A stretch of DNA of 5,222 nucleotides from Dehalococcoidia bacterium CG2_30_46_19 (GCA_001872925.1 MNYD01000148.1:1-5222), one strand, 5' to 3'. Numbered from the stretch's first letter, positions 1 through 4,946 are shown. Notes: generated by a model not told the origin, from the sequence alone. Program-made: numbers and translations.

Positions 1-208
1 CCTGCAAAGGACCAGTCATAATAAACAAAGTGTTCTGGGGAGACAGTGGGGCAACTTGAGGGGAAACTCTGTCAAGAAAGAGCTTAGCTGCTAACCCACT
101 GCCGCCAATGAACTTCCGCAAGGTTTCATCATCCACGCTCGTTTTCGAAATCTTCCCCGAAGTTAAATTTACCTCCAGAATCTTGCCCGCATACCCTCCT
201 TTTGACAT
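1..208 (-). CDS. Aldehyde:ferredoxin oxidoreductase, N-terminal fragment (cut by window edge)
   Basis: The reverse strand reads from ATG at 208 through 69 open codons to the window edge. The start (MSKGGYAGKILEVNLTSGKI), then RKFIGGSGLAAKLFLD at about residues 34-49 and LSPQNTLFIMTGPLQ at about 55-69, match the N-terminal domain of tungsten-dependent aldehyde:ferredoxin oxidoreductases (AFOR_N). These cytoplasmic anaerobic enzymes oxidise aldehydes to carboxylates with ferredoxin as acceptor, using a tungstopterin and a 4Fe-4S cluster. The cofactor-binding cysteines and the catalytic domains would lie outside the window, so the substrate cannot be judged. The start is fixed by AAAGGAGGTG six bases upstream. 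The gene begins 20 bp after the stop of the C45-like hydrolase gene on the same strand and very probably shares its transcript. Other AOR-family members (for example formaldehyde or benzoyl-CoA-type relatives) remain possible. Confidence 0.9.
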   Translation of the reverse strand, partial: MSKGGYAGKILEVNLTSGKISKTSVDDETLRKFIGGSGLAAKLFLDRVSPQVAPLSPQNTLFIMTGPLQ

Positions 209-214
209 TTTCAA

Positions 215-224
215 CACCTCCTTT
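215..224 (-). promoter_or_regulatory. Ribosome binding site of the AOR gene
   Basis: The reverse strand reads AAAGGAGGTG, a near-perfect anti-16S complement, ending six bases before the ATG at 208. It fixes the start of the oxidoreductase gene that runs off the left edge. It also shows that this gene has its own strong initiation signal although it sits only 20 bp behind the upstream gene. Confidence 0.85.
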
Positions 225-228
225 AATC

Positions 229-1242
229 TTATCTTACAGGAAACGCTTTTTCGGCGAAGCGGAGGAGATTCAGTGTAAAGCTCCTCCCTTTGCCTTTCAG
301 CAACTTTTGTCCAACAGGCTTTATGCCCGACCTCTGCAGTGCCTCGCCGAACTTCAGCGGCATATATTTAGAGCGGCAGGGCTTGCCCCGGCAGAGCCAG
401 ATAGTTCTTTTTCTTGGCTGAAGGATGAATGAATAAACGGTCTCCCCTTCCGCCATGGCATCCAGCGCCTTTTTTAATCGAAACCGACGCAAATACCAAC
501 CATAATTCCATAAGTGGCAGCAGATAGTGGAATCGTCCACAATTCCTGTTGGGGGAACTTCGAAATCAGGAAGCAGGCTATAGTTCTTTCCATGGTCGGA
601 GGCAAAATGTATCACAGTTTCCAAATCAAATTTACCGCTATATTCTCTGGCTAGTTCCCAGGCACGCCCTAACCGGGCATAACTGCCCGCTATCGCCTTT
701 TGCTTATTCGGCTCCGCACCACCTGAGAGCTCCCTGCTTAAATGCTGGTGATGGTTCGTCTCCACCATAACGCCACTTTCCTCAATGCGGCTGACAGCGA
801 TATGGTTCTTGCTATACTCTATGGTAACGGCGTTGCCCTGCTCATCTGCCCACATGGAGTTCAGATTGGCGAATACCGCCGCACTATAGCCAGGGAGGAC
901 AAGTCTATTGTTCCCAGTATAAAGCTGAGATACTTCGTCCACCGTGGAGCAGGAAGAAAGCGCCCTCTGAATTATCTCAAGAATGGTCACCCCTTCCCCA
1001 TCGCCATCCTTCATGCCCACAGCATTCCCTACAAAGCACAAGCCCTTCTCGTTCATCATACCGATGTGCAGCCAGCCTGGAATGCCCCAGGCCACATAGT
1101 TATACCCTCCCGAATTGGCGACGAAAAAGCGGAATCTATCGAAGATAAGCTTGGCGGGGCGGAGAATATCGAAGTTCCATAAAAGGTATATTTCGCCGTC
1201 TTTAGTCGTCGGCGGAACAGCAACAAGCGTAGTACAGCTCAT
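229..1242 (-). CDS. C45-family Ntn hydrolase (acyl-CoA:6-APA acyltransferase-like / choloylglycine-hydrolase fold)
   Basis: Protein of 337 residues with the start of an N-terminal-nucleophile hydrolase. MSCTTLVAV presents Cys3 as the presumed nucleophile, and LWNFD (about 21-25) corresponds to the conserved Asp-bearing loop of the family. GMMNEKGL (about 62-69) resembles the Asn-containing loop of choloylglycine hydrolases, and ETNHHQ (about 161-166) is the TNH motif. STICCHLWNYG (about 238-248) is the typical late strand. Family members hydrolyse or transfer acyl groups on linear amides such as penicillins, bile-salt conjugates or acyl-homoserine lactones; the substrate here is unknown. I chose ATG at 1242, five bases after GAGG, over GTG at 1248, which overlaps that site. 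The catalytic Cys would be residue 3, so one residue beyond Met must be removed. The C-terminal 65 residues are basic and not diagnostic. No signal peptide is seen. It is the first gene of an operon with the AOR gene. Confidence 0.85.
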   Translation of the reverse strand: MSCTTLVAVPPTTKDGEIYLLWNFDILRPAKLIFDRFRFFVANSGGYNYVAWGIPGWLHIGMMNEKGLCFVGNAVGMKDGDGEGVTILEIIQRALSSCSTVDEVSQLYTGNNRLVLPGYSAAVFANLNSMWADEQGNAVTIEYSKNHIAVSRIEESGVMVETNHHQHLSRELSGGAEPNKQKAIAGSYARLGRAWELAREYSGKFDLETVIHFASDHGKNYSLLPDFEVPPTGIVDDSTICCHLWNYGWYLRRFRLKKALDAMAEGETVYSFILQPRKRTIWLCRGKPCRSKYMPLKFGEALQRSGIKPVGQKLLKGKGRSFTLNLLRFAEKAFPVR

Positions 1243-1283
1243 AATCACCTCGGTATCGAAATTTATGACTCAAACCAAGAGTT

Positions 1284-1313
1284 ATTATGCAACTTGTTCC
1301 CACACCCTGGCAA
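1284..1313 (-). promoter_or_regulatory. Sigma70-type promoter for the hydrolase-AOR operon
   Basis: On the reverse strand TTGCCA (1308-1313, five of six consensus) is followed after 18 bp by CATAAT (1284-1289, five of six). Transcription would start near 1277, giving a leader of about 35 nt before the ATG at 1242. The -35 box overlaps one arm of an inverted repeat (CCCTGG at 1305-1310, CCAGGG at 1330-1335), which could be an operator. Confidence 0.6.
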
Positions 1314-1356
1314 TACTTTGTTTATCCCACCAGGGCCCGTGGACTGCTTTGCTGCA

Positions 1357-1378
1357 CTACATCCTGGTTCAGGTGTAG
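1357..1378. repeat. Imperfect palindrome in the divergent promoter region
   Basis: CTACA at 1357-1361 pairs with TGTAG at 1374-1378, and CCTG at 1363-1366 with CAGG at 1370-1373, leaving a one-base bulge (T1362) and a GTT loop. No T-run follows on either strand, so it does not look like an intrinsic terminator. An operator between the two divergent genes is possible but unproven. Confidence 0.4.
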
Positions 1379-1468
1379 AAACCACCATATAAAATGCCTC
1401 ACATCAGTTATCCTCCATCAAGCCATCCACATCATGGCGCAACGACACCCTACACATTCATAACATAG

Positions 1469-1474
1469 TATAAT
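1469..1474 (+). promoter_or_regulatory. Candidate -10 box upstream of the SemiSWEET gene
   Basis: TATAAT matches the sigma70 -10 consensus exactly, about 80 nt upstream of the GTG at 1554. No good -35 hexamer stands 16-18 bp upstream, and no extended TG is present. It is the best candidate for the rightward promoter in this gap but remains weak. Confidence 0.35.
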
Positions 1475-1553
1475 AGCCTGCACCAGGTCATACTGGGGAA
1501 AGTAATGACAAATTTAGCACAAGAAGGTCCATCTAGAAGATAGGAGGTGTAGC

Positions 1554-1811
1554 GTGATTTGGAAAGAACTTTTAGGTTTCATCGCCGGGGCTTTAACAAA
1601 CGCAGGATTCATTCCACAGGTATGGCGTCTGTTTAAACTCAAGAGTGCCCATGAGATAAGTTTGCCCTTTATTTTACTCTTCTTAGTGGGACTTGCTTGT
1701 TGGCTTGCCTACGGAATTTTACTGAACTTAAAGCCAGTAATCTGGTGGAATGCCATAGCGACGGCAATGATGTGCGCTATGTTATATGCCAAGCTAAAGT
1801 ATGGTAAATAA
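1554..1811 (+). CDS. SemiSWEET-like PQ-loop (MtN3/saliva) small transporter
   Basis: An 85-residue, three-helix membrane protein, the usual size for bacterial SemiSWEETs. Helix 1 spans about 5-22 and ends in the PQ motif (Pro21-Gln22, in GFIPQVWRLFKLKSAHEISL). Helix 2 spans about 37-57 and contains CWLAYGI (Trp50). Helix 3 spans about 62-80 and contains WWNAIATA (Asn66), the position of the pocket Asn known in the family. SemiSWEETs dimerise in the inner membrane to move sugars by facilitated diffusion; the actual substrate of this one is not shown. The GTG start is fixed by AGGAGGTG (1542-1549) four bases upstream. It appears monocistronic or the first gene of a loose rightward group. A CRISPR-like repeat begins two bases after its stop codon. 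Confidence 0.88.
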   Translation: MIWKELLGFIAGALTNAGFIPQVWRLFKLKSAHEISLPFILLFLVGLACWLAYGILLNLKPVIWWNAIATAMMCAMLYAKLKYGK

Positions 1812-1813
1812 AG

Positions 1814-1842
1814 GAACTAATCCTCGAAAGGGGAATTGAAAC
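1814..1842 (+). repeat. Orphan CRISPR-like repeat A
   Basis: Runs from GAACTAAT through CCTCGAAAGGGG to ATTGAAAC. The last eight bases are the classic crRNA 5' handle of type I and III CRISPR repeats. The centre can form a short hairpin (CCT/AGG around CGAA). It shares CCTCGAAAGGGG and ATTGAAAC with repeat B at 2767-2795, with one extra A before the handle. It shares 17 of its first 19 bases with repeat C at 2843. No second repeat follows at spacer distance. It starts two bases after the SemiSWEET stop codon and lies about 90 bp ahead of the DUF169 start. Confidence 0.7.
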
Positions 1843-1860
1843 GCTGGAGACCATATTGAG

Positions 1861-1869
1861 TGATATACT
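1861..1869 (+). promoter_or_regulatory. Candidate extended -10 promoter for the DUF169 gene
   Basis: TGATATACT fits an extended -10 element (TG, one base, then TATACT, five of six). No -35 box stands at normal distance; the nearest is TTGAAA inside repeat A at 1836-1841, with a 22-bp spacer, which is too long. The implied leader is about 55 nt. Low confidence. Confidence 0.35.
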
Positions 1870-1931
1870 GTTAATTTAACCAAAGCGTTAGTGGTAATGT
1901 CAGTAATATTAGCAGAAGGAGGTAAGGCTTT

Positions 1932-2774
1932 ATGAAACAGCTAGAGGATTACCGGAGTGCAGGCGAGGAATTATACCAGAAGTTACGGATTAACACCTTT
2001 CCCGTGGCTGTAAAATATATAAAAGCTATTACAGAGATTCCAGAAGGATTTACCAGACCATCCGCGTTTGGACAGAAATGGAGTTTATGCCAGGCTTTCA
2101 CCTATGCACGGCGGCATGGAAGGAATGTCGCCATGACCGCTGAAGATAACTTCTGTCTACCGACTTCTTTCGTCCATCACTGGATTGATATAACCGTTGA
2201 GGAACTCATTGAGAGTCAGAGACTAAACAAGTGGCGAAAGGATGTGGATGCCGAAATAAAGGTTCAATCACTGTATGCTGATTTGATGACGGAAGAAAAT
2301 AGACAGAAGACCGAGGGACATATCGGCCTTATTGCCTCACCATTGACAAAAACCCAGTTTATTCCTGATTCAATTCTTCTTTATGGCAGTCCAGGACAAT
2401 TAATGCATGTTATTCATGCGTTAAGTTACGAAGGAAAACACCTTATACAATCACCATTTAACGGCTATGGAGAATCATGCATAAAAGGTGGTCTGATGCC
2501 ATTTCTAACAGGGAAACCACAGGTTGTTCTTCTCGGGGGCGGAGACAGGGCTTTCGCACTTGCCTCAGATGATGAAATGGCAATTGGGATACCCGGGGCA
2601 GTCTTATTCGATGTGGCTGAAAACCTGTTTAAAACAGGAGAGGTATTTAACGTGGGACAACCGATTAAGGCTACACTCCCAACACATTTAACCGAAAATA
2701 TCTTACCCGGCTGGGTCTACCTCAAGGAAAGATTAGAGGAACGAAAAACAGTAGACCCGATGAAAAGAACCTGA
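1932..2774 (+). CDS. DUF169 family protein
   Basis: A 280-residue soluble protein of the DUF169 family (PF02596), whose biochemical role is not established. Recognisable parts are the N-terminal FPVAVKYI segment (about 23-30) followed by IPEGF, and the cysteines in WSLCQAF (Cys53) and DNFCLP (Cys75). ILLYGSPGQLMHVIHAL (about 148-164) and GESCIKGG (Cys183) follow, and then the signature GGGDRAFALASDDEMAIGIP (202-221). Homologues I know are common in anaerobes and methanogens; Cys53, Cys75 and Cys183 could bind a metal or cofactor, but this is inference. The start is supported by AGAAGGAGGT (1914-1923), eight bases upstream. The final codons and stop lie inside CRISPR-like repeat B, so the native C-terminus may have been replaced. 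The gene stands alone, bracketed by direct repeats A and B. Confidence 0.85.
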   Translation: MKQLEDYRSAGEELYQKLRINTFPVAVKYIKAITEIPEGFTRPSAFGQKWSLCQAFTYARRHGRNVAMTAEDNFCLPTSFVHHWIDITVEELIESQRLNKWRKDVDAEIKVQSLYADLMTEENRQKTEGHIGLIASPLTKTQFIPDSILLYGSPGQLMHVIHALSYEGKHLIQSPFNGYGESCIKGGLMPFLTGKPQVVLLGGGDRAFALASDDEMAIGIPGAVLFDVAENLFKTGEVFNVGQPIKATLPTHLTENILPGWVYLKERLEERKTVDPMKRT

Positions 2775-2869
2775 CCCTCGAAAGGGGATTGAAACTTGTT
2801 GGTAGAGCACCTGACTTTTAATCAGGGTGTCGTGTCGCAAAAGAACTAATTCTTGAAAGGGTTCAAGGC
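2767..2869 (+). CRISPR. Two-repeat CRISPR-like mini-array (repeats B and C) with a tRNA-Lys-derived spacer
   Basis: Repeat B ends at 2795 in CCCTCGAAAGGGG then ATTGAAAC, the handle typical of type I/III repeats. It contains the perfect small hairpin CCCT-CGAA-AGGG. Repeat C starts with GTCGCAAAAGAACTAAT (from 2834), continues TCTTGAAAGGG and ends at 2869 in a decayed tail (TTCAAGGC instead of ATTGAAAC). A decayed last repeat is normal at the leader-distal end of an array. B also shows AAAAGAAC (2763-2770), as C does (2839-2846). Combining the intact 5' end of C with the intact 3' ends of A and B suggests a 37-nt repeat; the start-to-start distance of B and C is about 76 nt. The spacer at 2796-2833 is 38 nt, a normal length. 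No cas gene is in the window. An old array remnant is the simplest reading. Confidence 0.65.
2798..2834 (+). other. tRNA-Lys(UUU) internal fragment acting as the spacer
   Basis: This 37-nt stretch matches the usual bacterial tRNA-Lys sequence from the D-loop (GTTGGTAGAGC) through the anticodon arm to the variable loop and first T-stem bases (GGTGTCGTG). The anticodon arm is perfect: CCTGA (2810-2814), loop CTTTTAA (2815-2821) with anticodon TTT at 2817-2819, and TCAGG (2822-2826). The acceptor stem, the 5' half of the D stem and the T arm are absent, so it is not a functional tRNA gene. It fills nearly all of the 38-nt gap between two CRISPR-like repeats. It is read in the same sense as the tRNA, so a crRNA from it would pair with a tRNA gene's template strand, not with the tRNA itself. 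Confidence 0.75.
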
Positions 2870-2890
2870 AGAGGAACGCGCCCTGTTTTT
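2858..2890 (+). terminator. Weak candidate terminator after the mini-array
   Basis: GTTC (2861-2864) can pair with GAAC (2874-2877), and AGG (2858-2860) with CCT (2882-2884) across a small bulge, followed by TTTTT at 2886-2890. The stem is short and interrupted. It would end transcription coming through the mini-array before the promoter of the next gene. Confidence 0.3.
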
Positions 2891-2927
2891 CTCTTCTTCC
2901 TTTCCTGACTGTCGCCTATCTTCAGGC

Positions 2928-2956
2928 TTGGCTGGTAGAATCATAAAGTGTATAAT
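2928..2956 (+). promoter_or_regulatory. Sigma70-type promoter for the crotonase gene
   Basis: TTGGCT (2928-2933, four of six) is followed after 17 bp by a perfect TATAAT (2951-2956). Start of transcription would be near 2963, with a leader of about 36 nt that includes AAGGGGGGT (2983-2991) before the ATG at 2999. Just upstream lies the inverted repeat CCTGA (2904-2908) / TCAGG (2922-2926), a possible operator. Confidence 0.6.
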
Positions 2957-2998
2957 TTGGCAGTCTTTTGAATAAAAAACATAAGGGGGGTATCAATA

Positions 2999-3712
2999 AT
3001 GGCGCTGATAGAATATGAATTGGATGAAAATGTGGCTGTTGTTACTATGAATAGCGGGGAAAACCGATTTAACCTGGCATTTCTGGATGAGTTTCTTTCT
3101 GTTTTAGATACAATTGAGAACAATACCGATGCGAATGCACTTGTGGTAAGGTCTTCCCATGAAAAGATCTTCTCTAATGGTATTGACCTCGATTGGCTTA
3201 TCCCCTTTGTCCAGAAAAATGACCTGGATACCGCGAAGAAGTTTCTCTATACCATGAACAGCCTTTTCAAGAGGTTGCTTATTTATCCCATGCCCACCAT
3301 TGCTGCTATAACAGGCCATGCATTTGCTGGTGGAGCTATTATGTGCTGCGCATTTGACTTTCGATTTATGCGCTCTGACAGAGGGTTCTTCTGTTTCCCT
3401 GAAGTAGACCTCGGCATACCTTTTCTTCCCGGAATGATAGCAATCGCGAAAAAGGCAATCCCTATGTATAAGCTTGAGGAGATGAAATACACCGGCAAAC
3501 GTCTTACTGCTTATGAGTGTGAAGAGCATCACATAGTTATGAAGGCGTGTCATATTAACGACCTGATGAGCGAGGCCCTTTCCTTCGCAAAAGGTCTGAA
3601 CAAGGGGAGGAAGATAATCAGGGCGATGAAGGAGGGGATGTACAAGGATATCGTCCACGTGATGGATGAAGAAGACCCTCTAATTATCGAATCAGGGAAG
3701 CTCAACATATAG
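2999..3712 (+). CDS. Crotonase-fold enoyl-CoA hydratase/isomerase family protein
   Basis: A 237-residue protein with the crotonase core. The first oxyanion-hole element is KIFSNGIDLDWL (57-67). The second is ITGHAFAGGAIMCCAFDFRFM (104-124), with its glycines at 111-112. PEVDLGIPFLPG (134-145) supplies Glu135, the equivalent of Glu164 in rat enoyl-CoA hydratase. The Glu144 position of the hydratase, in the GGGCE-L motif, is not acidic here (GGAIMCC). A single catalytic Glu is what delta3-delta2-enoyl-CoA isomerases keep, and FSNGIDL also resembles those, so an isomerase is more likely than a hydratase; this is inference. Such enzymes shift double bonds in acyl-CoA during beta-oxidation of unsaturated fatty acids. 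The start has AAGGGGGGT seven bases upstream and its own promoter. It is convergent with the DUF1893 gene 53 bp downstream; no clear terminator was seen in that gap. Confidence 0.88.
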   Translation: MALIEYELDENVAVVTMNSGENRFNLAFLDEFLSVLDTIENNTDANALVVRSSHEKIFSNGIDLDWLIPFVQKNDLDTAKKFLYTMNSLFKRLLIYPMPTIAAITGHAFAGGAIMCCAFDFRFMRSDRGFFCFPEVDLGIPFLPGMIAIAKKAIPMYKLEEMKYTGKRLTAYECEEHHIVMKACHINDLMSEALSFAKGLNKGRKIIRAMKEGMYKDIVHVMDEEDPLIIESGKLNI

Positions 3713-3765
3713 CATTAAACCTGGGCAGCTTAGTATTATGGCTCTTGATTCAGCCCTAAATTGGC

Positions 3766-4182
3766 TCAATGTAGAGCTTTAATTGTCTCATAAAACTCGT
3801 CTGCGGTTTTGCCCATCGATAGCTTCTCAAAAGGACAAATATCGCTGCTCTGCCTGTTCAAAATGTACGGAACCTCGCTCACAAAATGATACCCAATGCC
3901 GAAGTTGCTTAGGGTCTGAGCAGCTCGTTCGCTACCTAATGAGCTCCATACCTCCGTACAAAGGGCCAACTTTAGTAGCAGTGCGGCGGCATTACCAACT
4001 ACCCGGTCAAAAACAAGCACTTCCCCTGTTGCAGGAGCAAATTTAATGACATAATCAACTAATGGTGCCAGCCCACTATCCTTAGAGCTGAAAATTAGCT
4101 TAGTCCCACGATAAACACGTAAATCATCCTTGCTTGCCAAAAAATAGTGGAATAAATGGCCTGTTAAGTTAGCATCTCTCAT
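3766..4182 (-). CDS. DUF1893 family protein (TM1506-like, deaminase-like fold)
   Basis: A 138-residue cytoplasmic protein matching the DUF1893 family (PF08973). Visible parts are DLRVYRGTKLIFSSKDSGLAPLVD (20-43), the conserved FDRVVGNAAALLLKLA (58-73), and PYILNRQSSDICPFEKL (105-121). The family, typified by Thermotoga TM1506, has a cytidine-deaminase-like fold but lacks an established activity; the invariant Asp, Asn and Cys in these motifs are the residues to watch. Its ATG at 4182 lies inside the end of the ECF S-component gene, with a 14-nt overlap. GAGGG three bases upstream is a weak, close ribosome site, so translation is probably coupled. The operon link hints at a role with the vitamin or metabolite imported by that transporter, but this is inference. 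Confidence 0.85.
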   Translation of the reverse strand: MRDANLTGHLFHYFLASKDDLRVYRGTKLIFSSKDSGLAPLVDYVIKFAPATGEVLVFDRVVGNAAALLLKLALCTEVWSSLGSERAAQTLSNFGIGYHFVSEVPYILNRQSSDICPFEKLSMGKTADEFYETIKALH

Positions 4183-4759
4183 AAACCCTCTTCTGATGCC
4201 ATTTCTCGGCTATTCTCATTATTAAGGGAATGAGGGTTAATTGAATGGCAATTCCGGGCAAGCCTTGCAAAACCACGGGCCACATATAGGTAAGAGGAGA
4301 AACTTCTCCTCCATAGAGAAGAAATACTGCAGTTATAAAGCCCAGTTGAGCCAGCCGCCCCGCAATCATCGCCCCAATTAATGCCCATATTACCTTGAGA
4401 TGAAATTTACCGCGTAATAGACCAGCGATTAAACCATAGAAGAGGCATTCTATAGTTATCTGAGGCAGGACTGTCAGCAGGGGCATTCCGGAAACCCCGA
4501 AGCTAACCAGGGGAGTGAATAGTCCCACCAACAAGCCAGCTCGCCAGCCACCCAATAAGCCAGCTAAGAGTATAAAGAAGAACATAGGTAGGAAAGTGCT
4601 GCCAGCCTGGACTCCACCAAAATGATGGGTCAGCCACGGCACCAGCACATCTAAAGAAATAAAGGCGGCGCTGAAAATATAGAGGCGTACATCTCTAAAC
4701 TCTAATGCTCGAAAAGGAATTCCAGTTGAAGCTGTTTGCACTTCGGTTTGACTGGTCAT
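4169..4759 (-). CDS. ECF-transporter S component (substrate-binding membrane subunit)
   Basis: A 196-residue hydrophobic protein with about six membrane segments (roughly 27-45, 55-72, 74-91, 95-115, 122-148 and 160-183). The N-terminal half, RDVRLYIFSAAFISLDVLVP (22-41), the HHFGGVQAGSTFLPMF stretch (45-60) and the following LLAGLLGGWRAGLLVGL (64-80), is typical of energy-coupling-factor S components, which bind a vitamin or metal and work with a shared T subunit and two ATPases. Those partners are not here, so this is a solitary (group II style) S gene; the substrate cannot be told. I chose the ATG at 4759 because AAGGGGAGGTT (4765-4775) stands just upstream and the promoter lies at 4788-4816. 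The longer reading frame from 4834 would start before that promoter. It overlaps the DUF1893 gene by 14 nt. Confidence 0.82.
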   Translation of the reverse strand: MTSQTEVQTASTGIPFRALEFRDVRLYIFSAAFISLDVLVPWLTHHFGGVQAGSTFLPMFFFILLAGLLGGWRAGLLVGLFTPLVSFGVSGMPLLTVLPQITIECLFYGLIAGLLRGKFHLKVIWALIGAMIAGRLAQLGFITAVFLLYGGEVSPLTYMWPVVLQGLPGIAIQLTLIPLIMRIAEKWHQKRVYERC

Positions 4760-4764
4760 GCTAA

Positions 4765-4775
4765 AACCTCCCCTT
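4765..4775 (-). promoter_or_regulatory. Ribosome binding site deciding the ECF S-component start
   Basis: The reverse strand reads AAGGGGAGGTT about six or seven bases before the ATG at 4759. It supports the 196-residue form over the 221-residue form starting at 4834. Confidence 0.7.
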
Positions 4776-4787
4776 GAATACATGGAG

Positions 4788-4816
4788 ATTATATCCTGGA
4801 GCAGGCAGATAGTAAA
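4788..4816 (-). promoter_or_regulatory. Sigma70-type promoter for the ECF S / DUF1893 operon
   Basis: On the reverse strand TTTACT (4811-4816, four of six) is followed after exactly 17 bp by a perfect TATAAT (4788-4793). Transcription would start near 4781, giving a leader of only about 21 nt. That leaves no room for a riboswitch between this promoter and the gene. Confidence 0.65.
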
Positions 4817-4864
4817 GGTTGTGTACTCGTTCATATGATTGGAGACACATCAGCCTCGTCTTTC

Positions 4865-4919
4865 TGTCATTGCAAGGCTTGTCCCGAGCGAAGCGAGAGA
4901 ACTCGCCAAAGCAATCTCG
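4865..4919. repeat. Short dispersed inverted-repeat element (REP/MITE-like)
   Basis: The unit runs from TGTCATTGC (4865-4873) to GCAATCTCG (4911-4919), so ATTGC and GCAAT form terminal inverted repeats. Inside is GAGCGAAGCGAG and a perfect hairpin, GCGAG-AGAA-CTCGC (4893-4906). This layout is like the CATTGCGAG...GCAATCTC repeats scattered between genes in several anaerobic bacteria, which I know from memory. No coding sequence is credible here. Confidence 0.6.
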
Positions 4920-4946
4920 TTGCTGCTACTCCCGGGCAAATATGGC

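Larger units (their letters stand above)
1249..1553. other. Divergent intergenic region of about 305 bp
   Basis: No convincing coding sequence lies here. It separates the leftward hydrolase operon from the rightward SemiSWEET gene. It holds the leftward promoter at 1284-1313 and a weak rightward -10 candidate at 1469-1474. It also has a spaced inverted repeat CCCTGG/CCAGGG (1305-1310 and 1330-1335) and a hairpin-capable palindrome at 1357-1378. No riboswitch fold or RNA gene was recognised. Confidence 0.6.

Noticed and set aside
742..1182. Open frame of 146 codons on the plus strand
   Set aside because: It is antisense to the well-supported hydrolase gene, has no ribosome site and no recognisable protein features.
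2796..2834. An integration site (att) remnant at a tRNA gene
   Set aside because: Att remnants normally carry the 3' end of the tRNA. This piece lacks the 3' end, and its limits coincide with the two repeats, which fits a spacer better.
2796..2842. A functional tRNA-Lys gene
   Set aside because: The acceptor stem, 5' half of the D stem and the T arm are missing; only an internal fragment is present.
3104..3658. Open frame of 184 codons on the minus strand
   Set aside because: It is a shadow of the crotonase gene; its sequence has no family features and the plus-strand motifs are clear.
3713..3765. Bidirectional terminator between the convergent genes
   Set aside because: Only short stems such as GGCT/AGCC are present and no T-run follows on either strand, so I did not annotate one.
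4703..4739. Plus-strand stretch CTAATGCTCGAAAAGGAATT followed by GTTGAAGC, similar to the CRISPR-like repeats
   Set aside because: It lies inside the ECF S-component coding region, has several mismatches and extra bases, and the matching residues are part of a sensible N-terminal protein sequence. Most likely chance.
4760..4834. N-terminal extension of the ECF S component to 221 residues
   Set aside because: The upstream start lies before the promoter at 4788-4816, while the ATG at 4759 has a strong ribosome site.
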